Shown here piece after piece: positions 15,595 through 22,140 of a stretch of 22,192 nt of DNA (position 1 is its first letter; every line of letters begins with the position of its first letter). A model generated the notes under the pieces. It had not been told where the DNA came from and did no database searches. It saw only the letters and a list, made by a program, of their open reading frames with translations. The stretch is from an uncultured Eubacteriales bacterium (GTDB taxonomy: Bacteria > Bacillota > Clostridia > Oscillospirales > CAG-272), in NCBI GenBank assembly GCA_934462825.1, contig CAKSIP010000029.1:1-22192 (forward strand). Reading direction: 5' to 3'. The position numbers and the translations under genes are program-made.

Positions 15595-17304
15595 TCAGTC
15601 GATGGACTTGTTGATGCCGAAACGGATGATTTTGCGGGACGTGTTTTTGGGGAACTCGGTGTTGCGGATTTTTACCAATTTAACTGCTTTGTAGGGAGCC
15701 ATATTGGCGTTTGCCTCTTTGACTTTCTCCGTAAAGTAGGCTTTGACATCGGTGATGCCGCGCTCTTTCAAGTTGTCAAATTCGGGGTAAATTTCCGCCA
15801 CAATGACCTCGCACTCCGGGTGCGCCTTGCTCTCGCCGGCGTAAACTACGACCTCTCCCACACCGTAAATGCGGGATATTTCCGTTTCGATTTCTTCCGG
15901 GTATACATTCTTGCCGTTGCTGAAAATGATCAGATTGTTCAACCGGCCGGTAATGTAAATCCAGCCTTCCTCGTCCAGCTTGCCGTAGTCTTTGGTTCTG
16001 AAAAAGCCTTCCTCGTCAAAGGCGGCCGCCGTGGCTTCGGGGTTTTCGTAATATCCCATCATGACGTTGGGGCCTTTTACGCAAATTTCTCCCTCGCCGT
16101 TTTCATCGGGATTGAGGATTTTGACTTCTTCGCCGATAATCGGTATGCCGACGCTGCCTTTCTTTTGATACTTGTTGCGATTGCAGGAAATCAGCGGTGC
16201 ACATTCGGTAATGCCGTATCCGTTGAGAATCGTGATGCCGATGGCGTCAAAGAAATCAATGATGTCCTGGTTGAGGGCGGCACCGCCGCAAATCACCATT
16301 TCAAGCTTTCCGCCAAAGTTTTGCAGCACCGATTTGAACAGCTGCTTGCGCAAATCAATGCCGGTTTTGCGCAGGGCACTGCTGAGCTGCATGGCTTTGC
16401 GCAGCTTGGGAGCTTGTCCGCTCTTTTCGGCGGAGGCCCAGATGCGTTTGTAAAGGGTTTCGATAAAGAGCGGAACCAAAATCAGATGAGAGGGCTTTTG
16501 CTCTTTCATTTCTTTTTGGAAGTACTTTATGCCGCTGGAAATGTAGATTTCGCAGTTTTGAGAAAAATGCCCGACAAAGTTGACGGTGGAACCGAAGGTG
16601 TGATGCGGGGGCAAAACGAACATGGTTTTGGGGGTAATGGCGAAATTGTACATACCCTGCGTCATGTCCGAAACAATGTTGGTCTGAGAGAGCATTACGC
16701 CCTTGCCCTTGCCGGTAGTGCCGGAAGTGAACACGATGGAAGCCAACGCGTCCGCGTCAATTTCATAATCATAATAAATATTGTTTCCGGCCTCATAGGC
16801 TTCTTTTCCCTCGGCGATAAGCAGGTCAACGGAAAGGTCGGTGTCTCCGCATATTTCCTCGCTCATGGACACGAACGTAGAAACGCCGGGGCAATTGTCT
16901 TTCAAAACGGCATATTTCTTTTCGATTTCCGAGGAATAAAAGACAGCGGTGCATTTGGCTTTTTCAATGGTGGCGGCAAGATCCTCCGCCGGCATTTCCT
17001 TGTCCAGCGGAACGGTTATGGCGCCGGCCGCCATGAGAGCGGTGTAAGAGATGAACCAATGATAGCTGGCTCCGCCGACAATAGCGACGGTTTTGCCTGT
17101 CCACTCGTGCATATGTACAGCTGTTCCGAGGAAGCGTATCTGCTGCCGGGCTTCTTCATATGTAACTTTTACTACGTCCTCATCCAGCGGGTTTTTCTTA
17201 AAGGAAAAGGCTGTCCAATCGGGATGCTTGTCGGCAGCCTGCTCGGCCATGATGCGAAAATTTTCAAAGACTGTGGTTTCATATAACGGATAATTTTTCT
17301 TCAT
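15595..17304 (-). CDS. AMP-forming acyl-CoA synthetase-like ligase (ANL superfamily)
   Basis: The 569-residue protein starts at ATG 17304, 12 bases after AAAGGAG. Core motifs: P-loop TSGTTGKGKG (193-202), NGYGITECAP (361-370), DEEGFFRTKDYG with D439, GWIYITGR with R454, and the C-terminal PKNTSRKIIR (552-561) with catalytic K558. ANL enzymes adenylate a carboxylate and transfer it to CoA or a carrier protein. Overall length and the first-domain motifs fit long-chain fatty acid-CoA ligases or acyl-ACP synthetases; the exact acyl substrate is unknown. No membrane helix is obvious. Co-transcription with the deacetylase suggests work on an acylated envelope component, which is inference. The opposite strand carries a long open frame that is a shadow of this gene. 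Confidence 0.9.
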   Translation of the reverse strand: MKKNYPLYETTVFENFRIMAEQAADKHPDWTAFSFKKNPLDEDVVKVTYEEARQQIRFLGTAVHMHEWTGKTVAIVGGASYHWFISYTALMAAGAITVPLDKEMPAEDLAATIEKAKCTAVFYSSEIEKKYAVLKDNCPGVSTFVSMSEEICGDTDLSVDLLIAEGKEAYEAGNNIYYDYEIDADALASIVFTSGTTGKGKGVMLSQTNIVSDMTQGMYNFAITPKTMFVLPPHHTFGSTVNFVGHFSQNCEIYISSGIKYFQKEMKEQKPSHLILVPLFIETLYKRIWASAEKSGQAPKLRKAMQLSSALRKTGIDLRKQLFKSVLQNFGGKLEMVICGGAALNQDIIDFFDAIGITILNGYGITECAPLISCNRNKYQKKGSVGIPIIGEEVKILNPDENGEGEICVKGPNVMMGYYENPEATAAAFDEEGFFRTKDYGKLDEEGWIYITGRLNNLIIFSNGKNVYPEEIETEISRIYGVGEVVVYAGESKAHPECEVIVAEIYPEFDNLKERGITDVKAYFTEKVKEANANMAPYKAVKLVKIRNTEFPKNTSRKIIRFGINKSID

Positions 17305-17350
17305 TTTTTAGAATAGCTCCTTTGTAAAAGTTAAAATTCAAATAAATCTA

Positions 17351-17379
17351 TTGAAAAATTTGAGAATGTTTGTTATAAT
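17351..17379 (+). promoter_or_regulatory. Sigma-A promoter of the XRE-VanZ pair
   Basis: TTGAAA (17351-17356), 17 bp, TATAAT (17374-17379). The leader to the start codon is about 100 bases and AT-rich. Confidence 0.8.
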
Positions 17380-17397
17380 ATAAAATAGCCACGTATT

Positions 17398-17426
17398 ATT
17401 ATACACGCTTTATCCTTGCGATTTCA
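17398..17426 (-). promoter_or_regulatory. Possible promoter of the ligase gene
   Basis: On the minus strand TATAAT lies at 17403-17398, with a weak TGAAAT 17 bp upstream (17426-17421). It overlaps the outward region of the plus promoter, so the two genes would be divergently transcribed from close sites. Confidence 0.4.
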
Positions 17427-17489
17427 TTAAAAAAGTTTAAATATATTTTGAACATAGAAGCGCTTTGATAAAAATGGGAAAGGATGAGA

Positions 17490-18260
17490 ATGATGGAGGA
17501 TCTCAAGCAGATCATTGCCGCCAATATTTCGATGCTGCGCGCAGATAAAAAAATGACGCAATTGGAGTTAGCCGCCTTCCTGAATTATTCGGATAAAGCG
17601 GTATCCAAATGGGAGCGGGGCGAGTCGGCCCCCGATATTGTTACCCTCAAGCGCATGGCGGACTTGTTCGGCGTTACGGTGGACTACCTAATCACAGAGC
17701 ACTTGCCGACGGAAACCCTGCCGCGCGATACGGCCATGCGGAACAATCATATTTTTATCACGCTGATTTCGGTGGTTTCGGTTTGGCTTCTCGGCACCTG
17801 CGCCTATGTGTTTTCGTGGATTTTTCATACGTACCTTTGGATGGCATTTGTGATATGCGTTCCGTTATCGATGATTGTTCTGTTGATTTTCAATTCCATT
17901 TGGGGCAAAAAAGTTGTCAGTATGTATATTACCAGCGGGTTGCTGTGGTCGCTGTTGGGCACCATTTTTCTCGGCGTTTACGTTTACACAAAAGAGAATA
18001 TTTGGATGCTGTTCCTTGTCGGCATTCCCGCGCAGGTTGTGATTGTTCTTGGCTTCCGCATTAAAAAGCAAGGCGAGCATCCCAAAAAGAAATTGAGCTT
18101 GATTTCTTCGCGTCCTGCCCGAAAGAATAAGGCCGGATCGGCTGCGAAGGATGGAAAAGCAGTTGAGTCGGGATATGGAGTGGCAGCCCCGAGTGCTGTC
18201 GAAGAAGCCATGGATACTATCCGGGACAAATCGGAGGAGACAGATGATGAAAAAGATTGA
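17490..18260 (+). CDS. XRE-family DNA-binding domain fused to four membrane helices
   Basis: From ATG at 17490 (17484 and 17493 are near alternatives; AAAGGA favours 17490 or 17493) the product has 256 residues. Residues 7-66 form an XRE/Cro helix-turn-helix: IAANISMLRADKKMTQLELAAFLNYSDKAVSKWERGESAPDIVTLKRMADLFGVTVDYL. The KAVSKWERG recognition helix is typical. Four hydrophobic helices follow at about 87-109, 115-137, 144-166 and 171-189. The tail from about 190 is charged, Lys-rich then acidic. Membrane-bound XRE regulators are common in clostridia and their signals are mostly unknown. The stop overlaps the start of the VanZ gene by 14-17 bases, so the two are probably made and used together. 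It may regulate its own operon. Confidence 0.88.
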   Translation: MMEDLKQIIAANISMLRADKKMTQLELAAFLNYSDKAVSKWERGESAPDIVTLKRMADLFGVTVDYLITEHLPTETLPRDTAMRNNHIFITLISVVSVWLLGTCAYVFSWIFHTYLWMAFVICVPLSMIVLLIFNSIWGKKVVSMYITSGLLWSLLGTIFLGVYVYTKENIWMLFLVGIPAQVVIVLGFRIKKQGEHPKKKLSLISSRPARKNKAGSAAKDGKAVESGYGVAAPSAVEEAMDTIRDKSEETDDEKD

Positions 18261-18756
18261 AGCGCGCCTGTGGGTTTGCCTTGGCCTTGCCGTTGCCATC
18301 CTTTTGACGCTGGGCTTCATTTTCGGAAATTCTTTGAAATCGCCGGAGGCCTCCTCCGATCAAAGTAACGAGGTGGCGTATTTGCTGCGTCCGCTTCTGG
18401 ATCCGAATCGGAAAATGAGCGACGAACAGTTTTCGCACCTTATCCGAAAAGGCGCTCATTTTACCGAGTTTTGTCTGCTCGGTATAGAAGCGGCTCGGCT
18501 TTCCTTTTTCCTTCAAAAAACGGTAACCGTAGGCGGCGTGGGGCTTTCGGCGTTCTTCTGCCTTTTTGCGGCGAATATAGATGAGTATATTCAAGTGTTT
18601 ACGGATCGTGGCAGTCAGGTGCAGGATGTGCTGTTGGACTTTTGCGGCGCAAGCACAGGCATTGCGTTGAGCCTTGTTGTCGTTTCGCTTGTGATGCTTA
18701 AAATCCAAAAAAGCAAAAGCAAAGTCAAAGCTGAGGTTGAAAATAAAAATATATAA
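18247..18756 (+). CDS. VanZ-family membrane protein
   Basis: ATG at 18247 (18244 also possible) lies 7 bases after GGAGGAG and inside the end of the XRE gene. The product has 169 residues. Helices are near 9-27, 66-89, 92-111 and 125-152. VanZ motifs are visible: RKGAHFTEFCLLG (67-79, with K68, H71 and E74) and NIDEYIQVFTDRGSQVQDVLLDFCG (110-134, with D112, E113, Q116, R121, D127 and D131). VanZ gives low teicoplanin resistance in enterococci by an unknown route, but most chromosomal members have no known tie to antibiotics. No other van gene is in this window. The C-terminus ends in a Lys/Glu-rich tail. Confidence 0.88.
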   Translation: MKKIEARLWVCLGLAVAILLTLGFIFGNSLKSPEASSDQSNEVAYLLRPLLDPNRKMSDEQFSHLIRKGAHFTEFCLLGIEAARLSFFLQKTVTVGGVGLSAFFCLFAANIDEYIQVFTDRGSQVQDVLLDFCGASTGIALSLVVVSLVMLKIQKSKSKVKAEVENKNI

Positions 18757-18764
18757 TTCTAAGG

Positions 18765-18795
18765 GCATGCGGAAAGCTTGGACTTTCTTGCATGC
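18765..18795 (+). repeat. Hairpin just after the VanZ gene
   Basis: GCATGC (18765-18770) and GCATGC (18790-18795) pair, and GAAAG (18772-18776) pairs with CTTTC (18783-18787). No T-run follows, so a terminator role is doubtful. Confidence 0.5.
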
Positions 18796-18879
18796 TCGTT
18801 GATTTCAAAAGAGATGCCTCGCCGCCAAGAAAATCGAAAGAACACGATATAAAAGGCAAAATCGACCTGAAATCACCGG

Positions 18880-18903
18880 AAATGCCGGGATCCCGGCATT
18901 TTT
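18880..18903 (+). terminator. Terminator made of a perfect 22-bp palindrome
   Basis: The palindrome (core GCCGGGATCCCGGC, 18880-18901) is followed by T-residues to 18903. Its GATC centre must form the loop. It uses the same AATGCCGGG/CCCGGCATTTTT arms as the hairpin at 14659-14689. It ends the XRE-VanZ transcript. Confidence 0.8.
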
Positions 18904-18906
18904 GAT

Positions 18907-18943
18907 GGGCTGTTAAAAACATCGAGTTTTTAACAGCCCTTTT
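18907..18943 (+). terminator. Second terminator hairpin with TGTTAAAAAC stem
   Basis: A 14-bp perfect repeat, GGGCTGTTAAAAAC (18907-18920) with 18926-18939, has loop ATCGA and is followed by TTTT. It sits between convergent VanZ and rnhA. On the minus strand no T-run follows. Confidence 0.75.
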
Positions 18944-18963
18944 GACGTAAAAACCAAAACCAA

Positions 18964-19404
18964 TTAGTGGGGAAAGCTATCGGCAAAATCGGTGGCAAGC
19001 TTGTCGCACCGCTCGTTGTAGGCGTGGCCGTCGTGCCCTTTTACCCAAACAAAGCTGACCTTGTGGACGGAGAGCAACTGTAAAATTTCCTCCCACAAAT
19101 CGACATTTAACGCCGGCGCACCGTCCCCCTTTTTCCAGCCTTTCTTTTTCCATGAAACGGCCCAGCCCTTGGTAACGGCATCCACCAGATACTTGGAATC
19201 GGAATGGATCGTCACTTCACACGGCTCTTTGAGCAGGGAAAGCGCGCGGATGGCGGCGGTAAGCTCCATGCGGTTGTTGGTCGTTTGCGCTTCGCCGCCC
19301 GACAGTTCTTTTTCGCGGCCGTTGTAGACAAGAATTGCGCCCCAACCGCCACGCCCCGGATTGCCGCGGCAGGCTCCATCGGTGTAGATGGTAACTTTTT
19401 TCAT
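18964..19404 (-). CDS. rnhA: Ribonuclease HI
   Basis: RNase HI cleaves the RNA strand of RNA-DNA hybrids. The 146-residue product has normal length. The catalytic acids are visible: D9 in YTDGACRGNPG, E47 in NNRMELTA, D69 in IHSDSKYL, D134 in NERCDKLA, and H124 in VKGHDGH. The basic handle-type region WKKKGWKKGDG (85-95) is present as in the Escherichia coli enzyme. ATG at 19404 has GAGGAAAG about 6 bases upstream, overlapping the trpS stop. It lies 12 bases after trpS in the same operon; the link between tRNA charging and R-loop removal seems only positional. Confidence 0.96.
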   Translation of the reverse strand: MKKVTIYTDGACRGNPGRGGWGAILVYNGREKELSGGEAQTTNNRMELTAAIRALSLLKEPCEVTIHSDSKYLVDAVTKGWAVSWKKKGWKKGDGAPALNVDLWEEILQLLSVHKVSFVWVKGHDGHAYNERCDKLATDFADSFPH

Positions 19405-19416
19405 GATCGGCTTTCC

Positions 19417-20415
19417 TCAGAGTTGGACAAAGCCGAGCTTGCGCTTGACTTTGGACAGCGTTTTTCGTGCGTAGTAGGAGGCTTCCTCTGCGCCCTTTTT
19501 CATAACCTCTTCCAAATAAGCCTTGTCGGAAAGCAAGGCCCTGAATTTGTCCTGCACCGGCGCAAGGGTGTCGGCGCATACCTCTCCGACGGCCAGCTTA
19601 AAATCACCGTAGCCATGGCCTGCAAAGTCCCGCTCGATTTCTTCCATGGATTTGCCGGTAAAGCAGGCGTAGATGGACATAAGGTTGTTGATTCCGTCCT
19701 TGCCTTCCGCAAAGCGAACCTCCGAACCGGAATCGGTCACGGCACGCTTGAATTTTCGTATAATTGTGTCCCTGTCGTCGAGAATGTACACAACAGCATT
19801 GGCGTTTTCATCCGACTTGCTCATTTTTTTGGTAGGCTCGGCCAGCGACATGATCTTCATCCCGTTTTGCGGAATTTGCGGCACCGGGATGGTAAAGGTG
19901 TCGGGATAGAGCGCGTTGAAGCGGGTGGCAATGTCCCGCGTCAGCTCCACGTGCTGCTTTTGATCAATGCCTACGGGAACGACATCGGTTTGATATAAAA
20001 GAATATCGGCCGCCATCAAAGAAGGGTAGGTGAAAAGCCCTGCGTTGATGTTATCGGCGTGGCGTGCACTTTTGTCTTTGAACTGCGTCATGCGGGAAAG
20101 CTCCCCGAACATGGTAAAGCAGTTGAGAATCCAAGCCAATTCGGCGTGCGCAGGCACGTGCGATTGCACATATAAGGTGTTTTTCTCCGGATCCAATCCG
20201 CAGGCCATGTAAAGCGCCAGCGTTTCGCTGGTTCGGCGACGCAATTCTGCGGGGATTTGACGCACCGTGATGGCATGCATGTCCACCACGCAATAAAAGC
20301 ATTTGAATTGTTCCGAGTAATGAGAAAAATTGCGAAGGGCGCCCAAATAATTGCCTATGGTCAGGTTTCCGCTCGGCTGTACACCGGAAAAGGAAACGCG
20401 TTGTTCGTTCAGCAT
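19417..20415 (-). CDS. trpS: Tryptophanyl-tRNA synthetase
   Basis: TrpRS activates tryptophan and charges tRNA-Trp. From ATG at 20415, 7 bases after GAGAGG, the protein has 332 residues, normal for the class I bacterial enzyme. The HIGH-like motif is PSGNLTIGNYLGA, the KMSKS motif is KKMSKSD, and the family segments VDMHAITV, GLDPEKNTLYVQSHVPAHAELAWIL, YPSLMAADILLYQTDVVPVG(I)DQ and DNIN are present. The frame continues open to 20619, but this part includes the promoter and leader. The promoter is at 20537-20565. A T-box is the expected control of trpS in Firmicutes, but the about 115-base leader lacks the T-box signature; it holds a 12-bp palindrome instead. Confidence 0.97.
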   Translation of the reverse strand: MLNEQRVSFSGVQPSGNLTIGNYLGALRNFSHYSEQFKCFYCVVDMHAITVRQIPAELRRRTSETLALYMACGLDPEKNTLYVQSHVPAHAELAWILNCFTMFGELSRMTQFKDKSARHADNINAGLFTYPSLMAADILLYQTDVVPVGIDQKQHVELTRDIATRFNALYPDTFTIPVPQIPQNGMKIMSLAEPTKKMSKSDENANAVVYILDDRDTIIRKFKRAVTDSGSEVRFAEGKDGINNLMSIYACFTGKSMEEIERDFAGHGYGDFKLAVGEVCADTLAPVQDKFRALLSDKAYLEEVMKKGAEEASYYARKTLSKVKRKLGFVQL

Positions 20416-20440
20416 AGAAAAACCTCTCAAATCATGAATC

Positions 20441-20452
20441 TTCGGATCCGAA
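20441..20452. repeat. 12-bp palindrome in the trpS leader
   Basis: TTCGGATCCGAA is a perfect palindrome 26 bases before the trpS start on the minus strand. GC-rich CCGG-containing repeats lie next to it (about 20460-20480). It may fold in the leader RNA or bind a protein. Confidence 0.5.
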
Positions 20453-20536
20453 AGCGGCCGGAGTGCCGGAGAACCCGGCGAAAAAAGCAACCGCAACCGT
20501 GCCTGTCGAATCCGTTTGGAAAAATCAGTATTTTTA

Positions 20537-20565
20537 TTATAACATGGAAGGAAACGATTTTCAAG
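20537..20565 (-). promoter_or_regulatory. Sigma-A promoter of trpS-rnhA
   Basis: On the minus strand TTGAAA (20565-20560), 17 bp, TATAAT (20542-20537). The transcript leader would be about 115 bases. This promoter and the plus-strand one at 20614 are divergent, about 50 bases apart. The 20416-20738 gap holds these two promoters and their leaders and no gene I can support. Confidence 0.85.
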
Positions 20566-20613
20566 GGCTTGTGGGAAAAATGCAAAAAATCGAAAGTAAT
20601 ATTCGCAAAAGCC

Positions 20614-20642
20614 TTGCAATCGGTGCGATAAAATGTTAAAAT
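20614..20642 (+). promoter_or_regulatory. Promoter of the exonuclease gene
   Basis: TTGCAA (20614-20619), 17 bp, TAAAAT (20637-20642). The start point should be near 20649, giving a leader of about 90 bases with two hairpins. Confidence 0.7.
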
Positions 20643-20663
20643 ATAAAAGTATTATGCTTTTTC

Positions 20664-20723
20664 ATGCCGGCGGCTCGTGCGACAGGCCGAAAGCCGCGTC
20701 GGCATTTTCATAAATTATGAAAA
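20664..20723 (+). promoter_or_regulatory. Two consecutive hairpins in the exonuclease leader
   Basis: ATGCCGGCGGC (20664-20674) pairs with GCCGC/CGGCAT (20693-20705, one 2-base bulge) and is followed by TTTT, as in an attenuator. Overlapping its T-run, TTTTCATAA (20705-20713) pairs with TTATGAAAA (20715-20723). The ribosome site starts 5 bases later. The second hairpin is AT-rich with a 1-base centre and may not form. Confidence 0.5.
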
Positions 20724-20727
20724 AACC

Positions 20728-20733
20728 GGAGGT
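20728..20733 (+). promoter_or_regulatory. Ribosome site that supports a TTG start
   Basis: GGAGGT lies 5 bases before TTG at 20739. No ATG or GTG in the frame lies near, so TTG is the best start. Confidence 0.75.
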
Positions 20734-20738
20734 TTATT

Positions 20739-21854
20739 TTGGATAACGTACTTAAACTGCGCTCCGGCGCTTCTGTGCGGCAGATTGTCAAAAAGGAAGC
20801 CAATGCGAAAAAATTTCTGACGCGGAGGGATCTGCGCCTGCTTCATCTTGTGCCGGAAGCCCCCCCTGTTGCTTTTGAAGTCAATGAGGACGGGAGCCTG
20901 ATGTATTATTTTGATCCGGATACGGTAACGGGAGCGGATCCGGAATTGTGGTATTTTCCCGATACCAAGGTGGAAACCATCACACTGCCGAGCGGCAATG
21001 TGATTGAAAAAATGAATGTTCGCCGCGCCGCATCCCTCGGCTATTACACCAAAGACGCATTGGAGAAAATGAATCTTGAGGTCGTGGAAGAACCGCTGGG
21101 CTACAATGTGCGACGCGATAAGTCCACCGTTTACTATTACGATAAAAAGACGACCGTTCGTATGCCGCAGATGTGCGTGAAATGCGGCAAGGATGTTCGT
21201 TATAAGAAAAAGCTCTGCCGTGCCTGCTATGAGGAGGAATTGGAGGAGAAGCGAAGAGAAGGGGACTTGCATCGCAACGCCGCTTACGGGATGCAGAGAG
21301 AACGCGTTCTTTTCTTTGACTTGGAGCTGACAGGCTTTTATGATCGGGATGAAATTATTTCGGTGTCGATCTGTAACGGAAACGGCGAGATCATTATGGA
21401 TACCTACGTGAAGCCTACGCATACAAAAAAGTGGAAAAGAACGGAACGGATTCACGGAATCACCCCCGAAATGACGTCCGAAGCCCCCACCCTGGAGGAG
21501 CTGACGCCCCGGCTGAAACAGATTTTTGAGAATGCCGATCGAATTATTGCATACGGCGTGTCCACGGATTACAGCCATATTCGTAAGATTTACGAAACGG
21601 AGGAGGAGCAAAAGGCCTTGCACGACAAGATTTGCTGCTGCGCCAATGAGTTCGTTCGGTATATCCACGAGCATCGCCCTGATGTGATGCACGCCAGCCT
21701 GACGGATGCCATGGAATGCTTGGGCATTGAATGGAACGGCACCGCCCATACGTCAATTGCGGATACGGTCGCTTGCCGCGCCGTTTGGGAAAAACTGTTC
21801 CCGCATTATTACGACACCCCCGCCACCGCGGAAAGCGTTGACGGAGAGCTTTGA
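20739..21854 (+). CDS. Zinc-ribbon DEDDh 3'-5' exonuclease with uncharacterised N-terminal region
   Basis: The 371-residue product starts at TTG. Residues 1-145 form an unrecognised region with two YY-D segments (LMYYFDPDT and TVYYYDKKT). A zinc ribbon follows: C146-x2-C149 and C160-x2-C163. The C-terminal part (about 190-355) is a DnaQ/RNase T type DEDDh exonuclease: ExoI VLFFDLELTG with D194 and E196, ExoII YGVSTDYSHI with D277, and ExoIII HTSIADTVACRAVW with H337 and D342. All five catalytic residues are present, so it should degrade DNA or RNA from the 3' end. The zinc ribbon may bind nucleic acid or a partner. I cannot name a role; RNA processing or repair are options. It is a single gene with its own promoter, leader and downstream terminator. 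Confidence 0.85.
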   Translation: MDNVLKLRSGASVRQIVKKEANAKKFLTRRDLRLLHLVPEAPPVAFEVNEDGSLMYYFDPDTVTGADPELWYFPDTKVETITLPSGNVIEKMNVRRAASLGYYTKDALEKMNLEVVEEPLGYNVRRDKSTVYYYDKKTTVRMPQMCVKCGKDVRYKKKLCRACYEEELEEKRREGDLHRNAAYGMQRERVLFFDLELTGFYDRDEIISVSICNGNGEIIMDTYVKPTHTKKWKRTERIHGITPEMTSEAPTLEELTPRLKQIFENADRIIAYGVSTDYSHIRKIYETEEEQKALHDKICCCANEFVRYIHEHRPDVMHASLTDAMECLGIEWNGTAHTSIADTVACRAVWEKLFPHYYDTPATAESVDGEL

Positions 21855-21965
21855 AACATAAGGCCCCTGCCGGCGCCATGCGTGAAACCAATGGCTGTGG
21901 CCGATAAGTGGCGCGCTTCGCCCGTCGGGATGGCCGGATGATAAAAAACAAAATAACAAAGACGG

Positions 21966-21988
21966 GCATGGAGCCTATAAATCCATGC
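21966..21988 (+). repeat. 7-bp hairpin upstream of the terminator
   Basis: GCATGGA (21966-21972) pairs with TCCATGC (21982-21988). With GCCAT/ATGGC near 21877-21896 it makes the region after the exonuclease gene quite structured. No known riboswitch motif was recognised. Confidence 0.4.
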
Positions 21989-21991
21989 AGG

Positions 21992-22031
21992 AAAAAAGAC
22001 GGGTACTCGGAAGGAACGAGCCGTCTTTTTT
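21992..22031 (+). terminator. Strong intrinsic terminator
   Basis: AAAAAAGACGG (21992-22002) pairs with CCGTCTTTTTT (22021-22031), with an inner CTCG/CGAG stem and a long T-run. It lies about 140 bases after the exonuclease gene. Confidence 0.93.
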
Positions 22032-22045
22032 TGTGATATTTTCCC

Positions 22046-22075
22046 TTGACAGCCCTGTGGCGCATGTGATACAAT
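22046..22075 (+). promoter_or_regulatory. Sigma-A promoter of the last gene
   Basis: TTGACA (22046-22051), 18 bp, TACAAT (22070-22075) preceded by TGA. It follows the terminator closely, so the next gene is a separate unit. Confidence 0.88.
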
Positions 22076-22140
22076 ACAATCAGTGAATTTTTATTTATTA
22101 TTTTGAAATGGGACGATAAGCAAAGGAGGAACCTGAATCG

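Noticed and set aside
15532..17286. A 584-codon plus-strand open frame
   Set aside because: It is antisense to the ANL ligase, which has all core motifs. Its protein is low-complexity (many Phe, Val, Gly) with no motif and no ribosome site.
18247..18756. Vancomycin resistance locus
   Set aside because: Only a VanZ-family gene is present; there is no vanA/B ligase, vanH or vanX, and most such VanZ proteins are unrelated to glycopeptides.
20416..20640. T-box riboswitch before trpS
   Set aside because: The leader is too short and I see no GGGTGGNACCGCG-type sequence.
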